Shown piece after piece: positions 28,444 through 38,205 of a DNA stretch of 64,000 nucleotides. The notes beneath the pieces are model-generated. The model searched no databases and was not told the origin of the DNA. It worked only from the letters and a program-made list of their open reading frames with translations. Every line of letters begins with the position of its first letter. The first letter of the stretch is position 1. Location: contig NZ_MAST01000053.1 of the NCBI RefSeq assembly GCF_001758225.1, positions 124,001-188,000 on the forward strand. Reading direction: 5' to 3'. The stretch is from Humibacillus sp. DSM 29435. Lineage in GTDB: Bacteria; Actinomycetota; Actinomycetes; Actinomycetales; Dermatophilaceae. The translations under genes were made by a program, and so were the position numbers.

Positions 28444-30726
28444 ATGAGTGAGGACGTGCGGAACGAGCTGTCGACCCCCTCGCGGGTTCGAGCGCGCTTC
28501 GCACGTTTCGGCGCCACCAGGCCGGCGGGGAACCCGGTTCTCGAACCGCTGATGACTGCGGTCCGCCAGGCCCACCCCAAGGCCGACCTGTCGGTGATCG
28601 AGCGTGCCTACGAGGTGGCCGAGGCGGCCCACGAGGGCCAGATGCGCAAGAGCGGCGATGCCTACATCACCCATCCGCTCGCGGTCACCACCATTCTCGC
28701 CGAGCTCGGCATGACCCCCCCGACACTGGCCGCGGCTCTGTTGCACGACACGGTCGAAGACACGGCCTACGCCCTCGATGAGCTGCGGCGCGACTTCGGT
28801 GAAGAGATCGCGATGCTCGTCGACGGGGTGACCAAGCTCGACAAGGTCACCTACGGTGAGGCGGCGCAGGCCGAGACCGTACGCAAGATGGTCATCGCCA
28901 TGGCCCGCGACATTCGCGTGCTCGTCATCAAGCTGGCCGACCGGCTGCACAACGCCCGCACCTGGCGCTACGTGAGCCCCGAGTCGGCCAAACGCAAGGC
29001 CAACGAGACCCTCGAGATCTACGCGCCGCTGGCGCACCGGCTCGGCATGAACACCATCAAGTGGGAGCTCGAGGACCTCAGCTTCATGACCCTCTACCCC
29101 AAGGTGTACGACGAGATCGTGCGCCTCGTGGCCGAGCGTGCTCCCGCGCGGGAGCAGTACCTCGCTGGGGTGCGTACCCAGGTGACCGACGACCTGAGCG
29201 CCGCGAAGATCAAGGCCACCGTCACCGGTCGCCCCAAGCACTACTACTCCGTGTACCAGAAGATGATCGTGCGTGGCCGCGACTTCGAGGAGATCTACGA
29301 CCTCGTCGCCGTGCGGGTGCTCGTCGACACCGTGCGCGACTGCTACGCCGCGCTCGGGTCGCTGCACTCGCGCTGGAACCCGGTGCCCGGCCGGTTCAAG
29401 GACTACATCGCGATGCCGAAGTTCAACATGTACCAGTCGCTGCACACCACGGTCATCGGCCCGGAGGGCAAGCCGGTCGAGATCCAGATCCGCACCCACA
29501 CCATGCACCGCCGCGCCGAGTACGGCGTGGCGGCGCACTGGAAGTACAAGGACCAGAACGGCGGCAGCGTCGCCCGCCCCGGTGAGATCACCCCGCAGAA
29601 CGACATGGCCTGGCTGCGTCAGCTGCTCGACTGGCAGCGCGAGACCGAGGACCCCGGCGAGTTTCTCGACTCGCTGCGCTTCGAGATGGGCAGCAGCGAG
29701 GTCTACGTGTTCACCCCGAAGGGCGGGGTGGTGGCCCTGCCCGCCGGCGGAACCCCCGTCGACTTCGCCTATGCCGTGCACACCGAGGTCGGGCACCACT
29801 GCATCGGCGCCAGGGTCAACGGTCGTCTGGTTCCGCTCGAGTCGACGCTCGAGAACGGCGATCTCGTCGAGGTGCTCACCTCGAAGGCCGATGGGGCCGG
29901 ACCGAGCCGCGACTGGTTGCAGTTCGTCAAGAGCCCGCGGGCCCGCAACAAGATCAAGGCCTGGTTCTCGAAGGAGCGCCGAGAAGAGGCGATCGACTCC
30001 GGAAAGGAGAGCATCGCCAAGGCCCTGCGCAAGCAGAACCTGCCGCTGCAACGGCTGATGAGCCACGAGTCGATGACGGCCGTCGCGACCGATCTGCGCT
30101 ACCACGACATCGAGGCGCTGTATGCCGCTGTCGGCGAGGGCCACGTCTCGGCGCAGCACGTCGTCGGCAAGGTGGTCGCGTCGATGGGCGGGGTCGACGG
30201 CGCCACCGAAGACCTGGCCGAGGCCACGGTTCCGAACCGGGGCCGGGCCCGCCGACAGGACGGCGACCCTGGCGTCGTCGTGGTGGGCGCGGCCGACGTC
30301 TGGGTCAAGCTGGCAAAGTGCTGTACCCCGGTGCCGGGCGACCCGATCCTCGGTTTCGTCACCCGGGGCAGCGGCGTGTCGGTGCACCGGGTCGACTGCA
30401 CCAACGCCGACCAGCTGACCGCCAACCCCGACCGACTCATCGAGGTCGAGTGGGCGCCCAGCTCGGCCAGCGTGTTCCTCGTGCAGCTGCAGGTCGAGGC
30501 GCTCGACCGCAACCGGCTGCTCAGCGACGTGACGCGCGTGCTGAGCGACCAGCACGTCAACATCCTCTCGGCCTCGGTGCAGACCTCCCGAGCGCGCGTC
30601 GCCATCTCGCGGTTCACCTTCGAGATGGGCGATCCAGCGCACCTCGACCACGTCATCAAGGCCGTGCGAAAGATCGACGGGGTGTTCGACGTCTACCGGG
30701 TCAACGGTGGCAAGTCGACCGCCTGA
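28444..30726 (+). CDS. relA: Bifunctional (p)ppGpp synthetase/hydrolase
   Basis: The 760-residue Rel protein carries in order: an HD hydrolase domain with YITHPLAV and LLHDTVEDT, the synthetase domain with [14 protein letters not shown] and [16 protein letters not shown], a TGS domain ([14 protein letters not shown]), a zinc-finger-like region with [13 protein letters not shown], and a C-terminal ACT domain. Both catalytic motifs are intact, so it should both make and degrade the alarmone (p)ppGpp on the ribosome. It is the long Rel type normal for actinobacteria. Confidence 0.97.
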   Translation: MSEDVRNELSTPSRVRARFARFGATRPAGNPVLEPLMTAVRQAHPKADLSVIERAYEVAEAAHEGQMRKSGDAYITHPLAVTTILAELGMTPPTLAAALLHDTVEDTAYALDELRRDFGEEIAMLVDGVTKLDKVTYGEAAQAETVRKMVIAMARDIRVLVIKLADRLHNARTWRYVSPESAKRKANETLEIYAPLAHRLGMNTIKWELEDLSFMTLYPKVYDEIVRLVAERAPAREQYLAGVRTQVTDDLSAAKIKATVTGRPKHYYSVYQKMIVRGRDFEEIYDLVAVRVLVDTVRDCYAALGSLHSRWNPVPGRFKDYIAMPKFNMYQSLHTTVIGPEGKPVEIQIRTHTMHRRAEYGVAAHWKYKDQNGGSVARPGEITPQNDMAWLRQLLDWQRETEDPGEFLDSLRFEMGSSEVYVFTPKGGVVALPAGGTPVDFAYAVHTEVGHHCIGARVNGRLVPLESTLENGDLVEVLTSKADGAGPSRDWLQFVKSPRARNKIKAWFSKERREEAIDSGKESIAKALRKQNLPLQRLMSHESMTAVATDLRYHDIEALYAAVGEGHVSAQHVVGKVVASMGGVDGATEDLAEATVPNRGRARRQDGDPGVVVVGAADVWVKLAKCCTPVPGDPILGFVTRGSGVSVHRVDCTNADQLTANPDRLIEVEWAPSSASVFLVQLQVEALDRNRLLSDVTRVLSDQHVNILSASVQTSRARVAISRFTFEMGDPAHLDHVIKAVRKIDGVFDVYRVNGGKSTA

Positions 30727-31423
30727 CGCTGCGAGGCGGCATCGGGCGCTGCATCGCGGTAGGTCGAGCGGCACGGCCCTGCGAGCGACCGGTGAGGTGC
30801 TGCTGACGCTCGGAGTCGTGGTGCTGCTCTTCGTCGTCTACCTGTTGTGGTGGACCGGGGTCGAGACCAGCGCCGCGCAGTCACGGCTCACGAACGACCT
30901 CGGTCGCGCAGTGGCGAGCGCACCGGCGCCGACAAAGGTTCCGGGCAGTCTCGCTGCGTCACTCGGCATCGACCCACCACCTCCCGTGCCCGCCACGGGA
31001 GAGCCCTACCTCGACCTGACCATCCCACGGCTGGGCGACGACTGGCGGTGGGTCGTGGTTCAGGGGGTCGGCCTCACCCAGCTGGCCCTGGGTCCTGGGC
31101 ACTATCCGGGAACGGTCGGGCCCGGGGAGGTCGGTAACTTCGCCGTGGCCGCACACCGCTCCACCCACGGTGAGCCCTTCGCCTACCTCGACCGGATGCT
31201 GCCGGGTGACCTCGTCAGGTTCTCGTTCGGCGCCCGGGCGTGGACCTACCGGGTCGACAAGAGCTTCCTCACCGACCCGAGCGATGTGGGTGTGCTCGAC
31301 CCGGTGCCAGGCGAACCCACGGCCAAGCCCACCCGTCGACTGCTCACGCTCACCACCTGCGACCCGCGGTGGGGCAACGAACGGCGGCTGATCGTCGTCG
31401 GCACCCTCGTGAAAGGCCGCTAG
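30707..31423 (+). CDS. Class E sortase
   Basis: The 238-residue product has an N-terminal membrane helix ([18 protein letters not shown]) and an extracellular sortase domain with the catalytic histidine in [10 protein letters not shown], cysteine in [12 protein letters not shown] and arginine in NERRLIVVG. This TLTTC motif and membrane topology fit the actinobacterial class E enzymes that anchor proteins to the cell wall. The GTG at 30707 overlaps the end of relA by 20 nt. No LPxTG- or LAxTG-type substrate gene is visible nearby. The small membrane protein gene starts immediately after its stop. Confidence 0.87.
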   Translation: MASRPPDAARRHRALHRGRSSGTALRATGEVLLTLGVVVLLFVVYLLWWTGVETSAAQSRLTNDLGRAVASAPAPTKVPGSLAASLGIDPPPPVPATGEPYLDLTIPRLGDDWRWVVVQGVGLTQLALGPGHYPGTVGPGEVGNFAVAAHRSTHGEPFAYLDRMLPGDLVRFSFGARAWTYRVDKSFLTDPSDVGVLDPVPGEPTAKPTRRLLTLTTCDPRWGNERRLIVVGTLVKGR

Positions 31424-31579
31424 ATGTATGCCGCACTGTGGCGGATGCTGCCTGGGCCCACCGCCGTCAGGGCGCTCACCCTGATCGCCATCGCGGCGCT
31501 GATCGTACTGATGCTGTTCACCATCGTCTTCCCCTGGGCCACCCAGTTCGTGCCGGGTCAGGAGGTGTTGGTGAACTGA
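31424..31579 (+). CDS. Small membrane protein, 51 residues
   Basis: The ATG at 31424 directly follows the sortase stop codon and opens 51 codons with a single strong membrane helix (LTLIAIAALIVLMLFTIVF) followed by PWATQFVPGQ. Codon use matches the neighbours and the position implies co-translation with the sortase, so it is likely real. It may assist the sortase or be an independent small protein; I do not recognise a family. Confidence 0.7.
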   Translation: MYAALWRMLPGPTAVRALTLIAIAALIVLMLFTIVFPWATQFVPGQEVLVN

Positions 31580-31597
31580 CGGTGGGCCCGGTCGAGG

Positions 31598-33601
31598 TCA
31601 GCCGCCGAACTCGGCGACCCCGGCCCGGGCCTGGTCGAGCCAGGCCCGTCTGGCCTCGAGGGCCTCGGTGGCCTTCTTGACCTTCGAGGCGTTGCCCGAT
31701 GCTTCGGCCTTGGTGAGGTCGGCCTCAAGGTCAGCGACGGTTCGCTCGAGCTGGTCGACCATGGCCTGGGCGCGTGCAGCGGCCTCCGGGTTGCTTGACT
31801 TCCAGCGCTTCTCGTCGGCGTCGCGCACGGTCTGCTCGATGCGCCGAAGGGTCTTCTCGATGCGCTCCATGTCGGCGCGGGGCACCTTGCCAGCCGCGTC
31901 CCACTTGTCCTGCACGGCGCGCAGCTGGCCCTTGGCCTTCTCGAGGTCGGTCACGGGAAGGATGGCCTCGGCCTCCTTGAGCAGAGCCTCCTTGACCGTC
32001 AGGTTGCCCCTGAAGCCCTCCTCCTCCTGCGCGACCAGGGCGTCCTTCGCGGCGAAGAACGAGTCTTGGGCGGCCTTGAAGCGCGCCCACAGCTTGTCGT
32101 CGTCGCTGCGGCTGGCGCGACCAGCCTGACGCCACTCGTCCATCAGACGTTTGAACGCCCCGGCCGTTGAAGCCCAGTCGGTGCTCGTCGCCAGCTTCTC
32201 CGCCTCGTCCACAAGACGCTCCTTGGCCGACTTCGCCTCCGAGTGAGCGGCATCCAGACCAGCGAAGTGTGTTCTGCGGGCTTTGTCGAAGCCGTTGCGG
32301 GCTGTGCTGAACCGCTGCCACAGGGCGGTCTCCGACTCTCGGTCGAGTCGCGTGGAGGCACGCTGGTGCGCCTTCCAGTCATCGAGCAGCTCGCGCATGC
32401 GCGCCCCGCTCGTCTTCCACTGGATACGGCTCTCGGGCTGCCCCGCGATCGACTCCGCCTCGGCGACGATGGCTTCGCGCTCCACCTTGGCCGCCGCTCG
32501 CGCTTCGGCGCGGTGCTGCTGCTCGACGACCCGCTTGGCGGCGATGCCCGACTGGATCTCGTCGAGCTTGGCCGCGAGGGCGTCGAGGTCACCGACGACC
32601 GCGGCGTCATCGGTCTGGGCCCTGAGGGTCTTCAGGCCCTCCTGCACGTCTTTCGACGGTACCTCTGGCTGAGCCAGACGCTGCTCGAGCAGCACGGCCG
32701 AAGCGAAGAGCTCGTCGTACTTGCGGGCGAAGTAGGTCAGTGCCTGTTCGGAGGTCGCACCCGGGTACGAGCCGACCTCCTTCTCCTCACCGTCGGCCGT
32801 GCGCACGTAGACCACACCCTGCTCGTCGACCCGCCCGTGGGCGGCCGAGGCCGAGTGGTCGGTGGTGATGGTGGGCGGAGCGACCACGGCCGGCGGGTGC
32901 GGTGCAGCCTTGGCCAGCGCAGCCGGTGTCGGCATCGGCGGACGTGGCACGGCACTCGGCTTGGGGGGCCCAGGGGTGCTGGCTGGCAGGGTGGCTGGCA
33001 GGGTGGCTGGCGTGCTGGTGTCTGAGGACTCGGTCGGCGCGTCAGCAGTGGCCGGGGTCACCTCTGCGGAGGCGTCGACCTCCGAGCCGGTCTCGCTGGT
33101 CACGGACGCTTCTACATCGGCTGTCTGGACGGCGGGCGGCTCGGCGGGTTCGGTTGCGACGGCATCCGGCTCGGCGGGTTCGGTTGCGACGGCATCCGGC
33201 TCGGTGGTAGCGGGTTCGACCGCGGGTGGGGTATCGGCTGTCGGTGGCTCGTCGTGAGCAGGTGCAGCCGAGGGCTGCGGCTCGCCCTGCTCGTCGGCGC
33301 CGAGCGTCTCGACCTGAACCTGAACCTCGGCAGCGATCGGGGCTCCAGTGACCTCGACGGTGGCCTCGACCGGTGCTGGCTCGGGGTCGATCTCTGACGC
33401 GGGGGCCTCGACGTCAGCAGGCTCGACGTCAGCAGGCTCGGAGGTGACAGGCTCGGAGGTGACAGGCTCGACGTCGGGCACCGTCGACCCCTCAAGTGTG
33501 GCCACCGATTCGACGGCATCCGAGAGTGCTGCGTCGGCCTGTGGGTTCTGGGCCTGCACCTCGATCGTCTCGGCGGGACCGGTGGTCGTGTTGTCCGTCA
33601 T
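31598..33601 (-). CDS. DUF349 domain-containing protein
   Basis: The 667-residue protein has a very long disordered N-terminus (about residues 1-270) of Pro, Ala, Glu, Thr and Val with direct repeats such as EPVTSEP twice and DAVATEPAEP twice. The C-terminal 400 residues are charged coiled-coil with tandem DUF349 repeats (for example RIQWKTSGARMRELLDDWK and AGAFKRLMDEWRQAGRA, here cited in part). DUF349 function is not established; some members affect stress or colony traits. The ATG at 33601 overlaps the cyclophilin stop (ATGA), so the two are coupled. Confidence 0.9.
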   Translation of the reverse strand: MTDNTTTGPAETIEVQAQNPQADAALSDAVESVATLEGSTVPDVEPVTSEPVTSEPADVEPADVEAPASEIDPEPAPVEATVEVTGAPIAAEVQVQVETLGADEQGEPQPSAAPAHDEPPTADTPPAVEPATTEPDAVATEPAEPDAVATEPAEPPAVQTADVEASVTSETGSEVDASAEVTPATADAPTESSDTSTPATLPATLPASTPGPPKPSAVPRPPMPTPAALAKAAPHPPAVVAPPTITTDHSASAAHGRVDEQGVVYVRTADGEEKEVGSYPGATSEQALTYFARKYDELFASAVLLEQRLAQPEVPSKDVQEGLKTLRAQTDDAAVVGDLDALAAKLDEIQSGIAAKRVVEQQHRAEARAAAKVEREAIVAEAESIAGQPESRIQWKTSGARMRELLDDWKAHQRASTRLDRESETALWQRFSTARNGFDKARRTHFAGLDAAHSEAKSAKERLVDEAEKLATSTDWASTAGAFKRLMDEWRQAGRASRSDDDKLWARFKAAQDSFFAAKDALVAQEEEGFRGNLTVKEALLKEAEAILPVTDLEKAKGQLRAVQDKWDAAGKVPRADMERIEKTLRRIEQTVRDADEKRWKSSNPEAAARAQAMVDQLERTVADLEADLTKAEASGNASKVKKATEALEARRAWLDQARAGVAEFGG

Positions 33602-34446
33602 TTCTTCTCCGTGACCTTCACACTGAGGATGCTGATCGGCGAGACGGGGGCCCCGTCGGCCGGGTTCTCGCCGGTGGCCTTGTTCGCGGCGATCTTCTTG
33701 ACGATGTCGAGGCCTTTGGTCACCTTGCCGAAGATGGTGTACCCGCCTCCGTCGGTGGGCAGCTTGCTCTGCTCGTAGGTGATGAAGAACTGGCCGCCGT
33801 TGCTGTTGGGGTCCTGGGTCCGGGCCATGGCCAGCGAGCCGGCCGGGTAGACACCGTCCTTGGGGGCATTCTCGATGCCGAAGGTATAGCCGGGGCCACC
33901 CGAGCCGCTTCCGGTGGGGTCGCCGCACTGGAGCACGTAGATGCCCTCGCTCGTCACCCGGTGGCACGGGCTCGGCGCCCAGTAGCCCTCGGTGGCGAGG
34001 TTGTTGAAGGAGGCGACGGTCTGCGGGGCTTTGACCCCGTCGAGCTCGAAGTCGATCTCGCCGCAGGTGGTGGTGACCGTGGCCGTGAACGTCTTGCCGG
34101 CGGCAGCGGCCTTGTCGGGCACCTTGGCGAACTGCTTCGGCGACGCCTGCAGGGCTGGCGGCTTCACGCAGCCCGCGGCCAGCTTCTGACCCTCGGCAAG
34201 ACCAGCCGCGTTGGTCGCCTGACCCGTCGCCGCTGCCGTCGAGGCGGCCGCCGGCGTCGGGGAGTCGTCGGAGCGGCCGCCGATGAGGTGCGGCACCGCG
34301 ATGACCGCGGCCACGATGACGATGACAGCGAGGATCACGCCGAAGACCTGCTTGTCGCGGGCAGAGTCACCCACGGGCGGCTTCTGGGTCTTCTGCGCTG
34401 CCTCGTGGCGACGGCGCGCACGAGCGCGTTCCTGCTCTTTGGTCAA
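33598..34446 (-). CDS. Membrane-anchored cyclophilin-type peptidyl-prolyl isomerase
   Basis: The 282-residue protein starts at the TTG at 34446 (AGGAGAGG just upstream). A basic N-terminus and one helix (VFGVILAVIVIVAAVIAVP) anchor it, with the C-terminal cyclophilin domain outside: VASFNNLATEGYW, CHRVTSEGIYVLQCGDPTGSGSGG and NGGQFFITYEQSKLPTDG. The classic FHR is CHR here. It should help fold exported proteins. This membrane form next to relA and hisS is common in actinobacteria (PpiB-like). Confidence 0.93.
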   Translation of the reverse strand: MTKEQERARARRRHEAAQKTQKPPVGDSARDKQVFGVILAVIVIVAAVIAVPHLIGGRSDDSPTPAAASTAAATGQATNAAGLAEGQKLAAGCVKPPALQASPKQFAKVPDKAAAAGKTFTATVTTTCGEIDFELDGVKAPQTVASFNNLATEGYWAPSPCHRVTSEGIYVLQCGDPTGSGSGGPGYTFGIENAPKDGVYPAGSLAMARTQDPNSNGGQFFITYEQSKLPTDGGGYTIFGKVTKGLDIVKKIAANKATGENPADGAPVSPISILSVKVTEKK

Positions 34447-34619
34447 CGAACCTCTCCTAGAACATGCGGGAGCGACCCCGGGCGTCCGGTCAGTTTAGGC
34501 AATGCCGACAGGGAGCATGTCACGGGATCGGTCACGAGTCCGTGACAACTCCCCTTCCTTCTACCGACTGGGGTCCTGCAGCGGCCCGATTCTGGCGCTG
34601 ACGCACTGCGCAGCCCGGC

Positions 34620-34625
34620 TAGGCT
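34620..34625 (+). promoter_or_regulatory. -10 box of leaderless MBL hydrolase gene
   Basis: TAGGCT ends 7 nt before the GTG at 34633, with no ribosome binding site between. Confidence 0.55.
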
Positions 34626-34632
34626 CGGGCGC

Positions 34633-35334
34633 GTGCTGACGATCGCGTTCCCGGCCCAGGCTTTCGACACGAACTGCTACGTGCTGGCCCCGGCGGCGGG
34701 GGAGGAGTGCCTGATCGTCGACCCGGGCATCGGTGTCGAGGACACCCTGCGCGAGGTGCTCACCGAGCACCGGCTGCGTCCCGCTGCGGTGCTGCTCACC
34801 CACGGCCACGTCGACCACGTCTACTCCGTCACGCCGGTCTGCGGGTCAGACACGGCGGCCTACATCCACGCCGACGACCGCTACCGCCTCACCGACCTGC
34901 TGGCCCAGACCAACCCCGGGCTGATCGCCATGCTGGAGCAGCAGTTCGGGCAACGGGCCACCTGGACCGAACCGACCAACGTCGTCGAGATCCACGACCG
35001 CATGCAGCTGACGCTCGCCGGCCTCGACGTCGAGGTGCTGCACGCCCCGGGCCACACGGAGGGATCGGTCATGTTCGGGCTCCAGCGCGTGCCCGACGGC
35101 CTCAGCGAGCAGGTCGAGGTCGACCGCACCATGATCAGCGGCGACGTGCTCTTCGCGGGCTCGATCGGCCGCACCGACCTGGCGGGCGGCAGCCACGACG
35201 CGATGCAGCGCAGCCTGCGCGAGGTCGTGCTGCCCCTGCCCGACACCACGCTCGTGCTCCCGGGCCACGGCCCGGCCACGACGATGGCCCACGAACGAGC
35301 GACCAACCCGTTCCTGAAAGACTTGCCCACGTGA
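34633..35334 (+). CDS. Metallo-beta-lactamase fold hydrolase (glyoxalase II-like)
   Basis: The 233-residue protein has the two-metal site: TPHGHVDH-like LLTHGHVDHVYS near residue 57, HAPGHTEGSVMF, SGDVLFAGSIGRTD with the bridging aspartate, and VLPGHGPATTM. It probably hydrolyses a thioester such as S-lactoylglutathione or the mycothiol equivalent; actinobacteria lack glutathione, so the true substrate is open. The gene lies directly ahead of hisS and overlaps it by 4 nt, as in M. tuberculosis Rv2581c-hisS. Confidence 0.92.
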   Translation: MLTIAFPAQAFDTNCYVLAPAAGEECLIVDPGIGVEDTLREVLTEHRLRPAAVLLTHGHVDHVYSVTPVCGSDTAAYIHADDRYRLTDLLAQTNPGLIAMLEQQFGQRATWTEPTNVVEIHDRMQLTLAGLDVEVLHAPGHTEGSVMFGLQRVPDGLSEQVEVDRTMISGDVLFAGSIGRTDLAGGSHDAMQRSLREVVLPLPDTTLVLPGHGPATTMAHERATNPFLKDLPT

Positions 35335-36680
35335 GCACACCGAAGTCCCGCCCCACCGGCAAAGTGACCCCGATCAGCGGTTTCCCCGAGTATCTGCCGG
35401 AGGGCCGCATCGTCGAGCAGCGCTTTCTCGACGTGATCCGCGAGACGTTCGAGCTGCACGGCTTCAGCTCGATCGAGACGCGGTCGATCGAGCCGATCGA
35501 ACGGCTGAGCGCGCAGGGTGAGGACGCCGACAAGGAGATCTACGCCGTGTCGCGGCTGGCGGGCGACAGCGACGACGCTCGCTGGGGCCTGCACTTCGAC
35601 ATGACTGTGCCCTTCGCGCGCTACGTGCTCGAGAACGCGGGCAAGCTCGCCTTCCCGTTCCGCCGCTACCAGATCCAGAAGGCCTGGCGGGGTGAGCGGC
35701 CGCAGGAGGGCCGGTACCGCGAGTTCACCCAGGCCGACATCGACGTCGTCGACGTCGGCACACTCTCGCCGCACTTCGAGGCCGAGATGCCGCTCGTCAT
35801 CGCCGACGTGTTCAGCCGGTTCCCGGTCGGTGACTTCGTCATCCAGGTCAACGACCGCAAGATCCCCAACGGCTTCTACCAGGGCATCGGCATCACCGAC
35901 GTGATGGCCACTCTGCGCATCGTCGACAAGCTCGACAAGATCGGCCCCGAGAAGGTCAAGACCTTGCTGGTCGAGTCGGGCACGACACCCGCGCAGGCCG
36001 ACCAGTGCCTCGAGCTGGCCGGCATCCGGTCGAACGACCTCGGCTTCGTCGACCAGGTGCGCGCCCTCGGCGTCGAGCACCCCCTGCTCGACGAGGGGCT
36101 CGAGTCGCTCGCCAACGTCATCCGCACCGGAATGGCGCACGCCCCGGGCAAGCTGGTGGCCGACCTGCGCATCGCTCGCGGCCTCGACTACTACACGGGC
36201 ACCGTCTACGAGACCCAGTTCGTGGGCCACGAGTCGTGGGGCTCGTTCTGCTCCGGCGGTCGCTACGACGCCCTCGCCTCAGACGGCAAGAACACCTACC
36301 CCGGCGTGGGTATCTCGATCGGCGTCACCCGCATCCTCGGGCTGCTGATCGGCCACGACCTGGTCTCGGCCTCACGTTCGACTCCGTCGGCCGTGCTCGT
36401 AGCCCTCCCCGACGACGCGGCCCGTGAGCGGGCCGTCGCCACCGCCACCGCCCTGCGCCGACGCGGCATCGCGTGTGAGGTGGCGCCCTCGGCTGCGCGC
36501 TTCGGCAAGCAGATCCGCTACGCCGAGCGGCGCGGCATTCCGTGGGTGTGGTTCCCGGATGCCGGCGAGTCTGGTGACGAGGTCAAGGACATCCGCTCGG
36601 GCGAGCAGACACCAGCGAACGCCGACGACTGGATGCCGCCGAGCGCCGACCTCACGCCACTGGTCACCCGCTCTTCCTGA
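35331..36680 (+). CDS. hisS: Histidine--tRNA ligase
   Basis: The 449-residue class II synthetase starts at the GTG at 35331 (GTGA overlap). It shows motif 1 SGFPEYLPEGRIVEQRF, motif 2 FRRYQIQKAWRGERPQEGRYREF (cited in part as WRGERPQEGRYREF), the histidine loop RGLDYYTGTVYE and motif 3 GVGISIGVTRI, then the anticodon-binding domain. The insert and the unusual FCSGGRYDAL resemble the long actinobacterial/chlamydial-like HisS branch. It charges tRNA-His. Confidence 0.96.
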   Translation: MSTPKSRPTGKVTPISGFPEYLPEGRIVEQRFLDVIRETFELHGFSSIETRSIEPIERLSAQGEDADKEIYAVSRLAGDSDDARWGLHFDMTVPFARYVLENAGKLAFPFRRYQIQKAWRGERPQEGRYREFTQADIDVVDVGTLSPHFEAEMPLVIADVFSRFPVGDFVIQVNDRKIPNGFYQGIGITDVMATLRIVDKLDKIGPEKVKTLLVESGTTPAQADQCLELAGIRSNDLGFVDQVRALGVEHPLLDEGLESLANVIRTGMAHAPGKLVADLRIARGLDYYTGTVYETQFVGHESWGSFCSGGRYDALASDGKNTYPGVGISIGVTRILGLLIGHDLVSASRSTPSAVLVALPDDAARERAVATATALRRRGIACEVAPSAARFGKQIRYAERRGIPWVWFPDAGESGDEVKDIRSGEQTPANADDWMPPSADLTPLVTRSS

Positions 36681-36704
36681 GCCGCCCAGCCCAACCGCCA
36701 CCTG

Positions 36705-36776
36705 CGCAACACACCGAGTAGTCACCAACCCACCGAGTAGCTACCCGGTGGGTTCGCGACTACTCGGTGTGTTGCG
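36705..36776. repeat. 72-nt palindromic repeat, copy 2
   Basis: The arms 36705-36735 and 36746-36776 pair over 31 positions with 2 mismatches. It shares its outer 17 nt (CGCAACACACCGAGTAG), its core and its loop position with the element at 17773-17844. It lies between hisS and a convergent membrane protein gene, whose last codons and stop are inside the right arm. Confidence 0.9.
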
Positions 36777-37404
36777 GCGTCTGGTGGAGCCTGGGCGGCC
36801 GCAGGCCCTCCTCCTTAAGCTGCAGGGTGGCCAAGGCGTGGATCACCTGGGTGTCTCCGCGGCGCCAGGCCCCGACGGGATCGGGGTCGATGCGAGCCAG
36901 CTGGGTCATCGGACGCCGCGCCATGGCGCGCAGGGCGAAGAGGTCGAGGTCGGCGCTGGCGTCGACGAACCGCTGCGAGGACGTTGCCCGCCGGATGAAC
37001 CCCACGCGCAGCACGAGCCAGGCGCCGCCGACGATCAGAACCGGCACCAGCGCCGTCGTGAGGCCCAGCGTCAGCGCAAGATTCTCGACGGTGCCGGCCA
37101 TCGACGTTCCGGCCTCACGCAGAGTGGTGCCGGAGCCGGCCGCCTGGTCGAGCCAGCCTTCGAGCTGGTCGCCGACCAGTGGAACGCCGTGAGCGGTGTC
37201 TCCGGCACCGGTGAGCGAGTCATGAACGGTGGTCCCGGCCGAGGTCATGGCGTCGGCGGGCGACCGCAGTGCGAGCACCGTGTCGTGCACCTGGCGTCCG
37301 ACCCAGACCCAGACGCCGATCCACAGCACCGCCATCACGTCGGCGAGGATCTGACGGGTTCGCCTGGCCGTGCTGTGTGCGTAGAAGGTCACCGTAGGCT
37401 CCAT
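36760..37404 (-). CDS. Membrane protein of unknown function
   Basis: About 214 residues from the ATG at 37404; in-frame ATG at 37425 and TTG at 37440 are alternatives and none has a good ribosome binding site. Two membrane segments are clear: ILADVMAVLWIGVWVWVG and LALTLGLTTALVPVLIVGG, separated by a soluble part of about 90 residues. The C-terminal tail is cytosolic and its final residues QHTE and the stop come from the palindromic repeat. No family recognised. It is last in the minus-strand run with the Lgt-like and radical SAM genes, but is separated from them by a short gap, so its link to them is weak. Confidence 0.7.
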   Translation of the reverse strand: MEPTVTFYAHSTARRTRQILADVMAVLWIGVWVWVGRQVHDTVLALRSPADAMTSAGTTVHDSLTGAGDTAHGVPLVGDQLEGWLDQAAGSGTTLREAGTSMAGTVENLALTLGLTTALVPVLIVGGAWLVLRVGFIRRATSSQRFVDASADLDLFALRAMARRPMTQLARIDPDPVGAWRRGDTQVIHALATLQLKEEGLRPPRLHQTPQHTE

Positions 37405-37441
37405 ACCTTTCACTCGACCGATCATCGCGACGGTGACCAAA

Positions 37442-37834
37442 CTAGGCGCTGAGACGGCTCCAGATACCCCAAGCGGCCACGAGGAAGAGCACCGCTAGGT
37501 ACACGAGCACGATGCGGGTGTCACCGAGCAGGCACCTCGACCTCAGCAGACCCGCCCGCCTGGCACGCCAGTAACCGACGAAGCCGAGGCCGGCGAAGAA
37601 GGCGAGAGCCCACGGCCCGGCGAGCCAGGCGAGCAGCGCGATCGTCGCGAAGATGCACAGCCTGAGGGGATCGAAACCCTGGTGCGCCTCGTCGCCACCA
37701 GCCACGCCCTCCGTGCCGGTCGTCGGAGTCAGGTCGACGGCGCGGTCAGCACCGACCGGCTGATCCTGAACGGACCCGTCGTGGGCGTCGCCGCTGGTCG
37801 GATCGTGGTCACCCTCGCCACCCGCCGGGCTCAT
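37442..37834 (-). CDS. Small membrane protein of unknown function
   Basis: The 130-residue product starts at the ATG at 37834 in an ATGA overlap with the gene before. An acidic, disordered N-terminus of about 55 residues is followed by three hydrophobic stretches (LCIFATIALLAWLAG, WALAFFAGLGFVGYW and IVLVYLAVLFLVAAWGIW) with a basic RARRAGLLRSR segment between. It is translationally coupled to the radical SAM operon and might form a membrane complex with it; that is inference. I do not recognise a family. Confidence 0.7.
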   Translation of the reverse strand: MSPAGGEGDHDPTSGDAHDGSVQDQPVGADRAVDLTPTTGTEGVAGGDEAHQGFDPLRLCIFATIALLAWLAGPWALAFFAGLGFVGYWRARRAGLLRSRCLLGDTRIVLVYLAVLFLVAAWGIWSRLSA

Positions 37835-38205
37835 AGGCTCGAGCTCAGAGCGGCGATCAGCCCGATGCAGGCTCCACCCCCGACCACGATGATGATCGCG
37901 AGGCCGAGCAGGAAGCCGGTGGCGTACGGGCGGTACCTCTCGAAGGCGACACCCACGGTGGCGACGACCACCCCGAGGAGCAGACCACCGATCAGCACCT
38001 CCAGAACCGTGCCCGTGTTGGTGGCGACCACGAACAGGAGCAGCACGAACGCGACGGCCAGCACCCCACCCACGAGTCGACCCGGTCGACGCGGCGGGGG
38101 AGGCGGCGGACCGCCCCAGGGGCTGCCCGGGGGACCGACCGGTGGTCCCTGCGGCGGCGGAGGCGGTGACCCCGGTGGCGGATAGTTGGGGGGAGGAACG
38201 GTCAT
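37831..38205 (-). CDS. Proline-rich small membrane protein
   Basis: The 124-residue product starts at the ATG at 38205 overlapping the radical SAM stop. The first 42 residues are mostly Pro and Gly, then three hydrophobic helices follow: GGVLAVAFVLLLFVVAT, VLIGGLLLGVVVATVGVAF and GFLLGLAIIIVVGGG. A Pro-rich cytosolic tail with several helices is common in actinobacterial envelope proteins. Coupled on both sides by 4-nt overlaps, it belongs to the Lgt-like/radical SAM operon. Confidence 0.72.
   Translation of the reverse strand: MTVPPPNYPPPGSPPPPPQGPPVGPPGSPWGGPPPPPPRRPGRLVGGVLAVAFVLLLFVVATNTGTVLEVLIGGLLLGVVVATVGVAFERYRPYATGFLLGLAIIIVVGGGACIGLIAALSSSL

Noticed and set aside
28252-30774. 840-codon open frame antisense to relA
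   Set aside because: It lies opposite an unambiguous gene. Long antisense frames are expected at this GC content, and the product is low-complexity (His/Arg/Val/Gly) with no motif. Similar antisense frames opposite secD, hisS, thrS and pdxS were rejected for the same reason.
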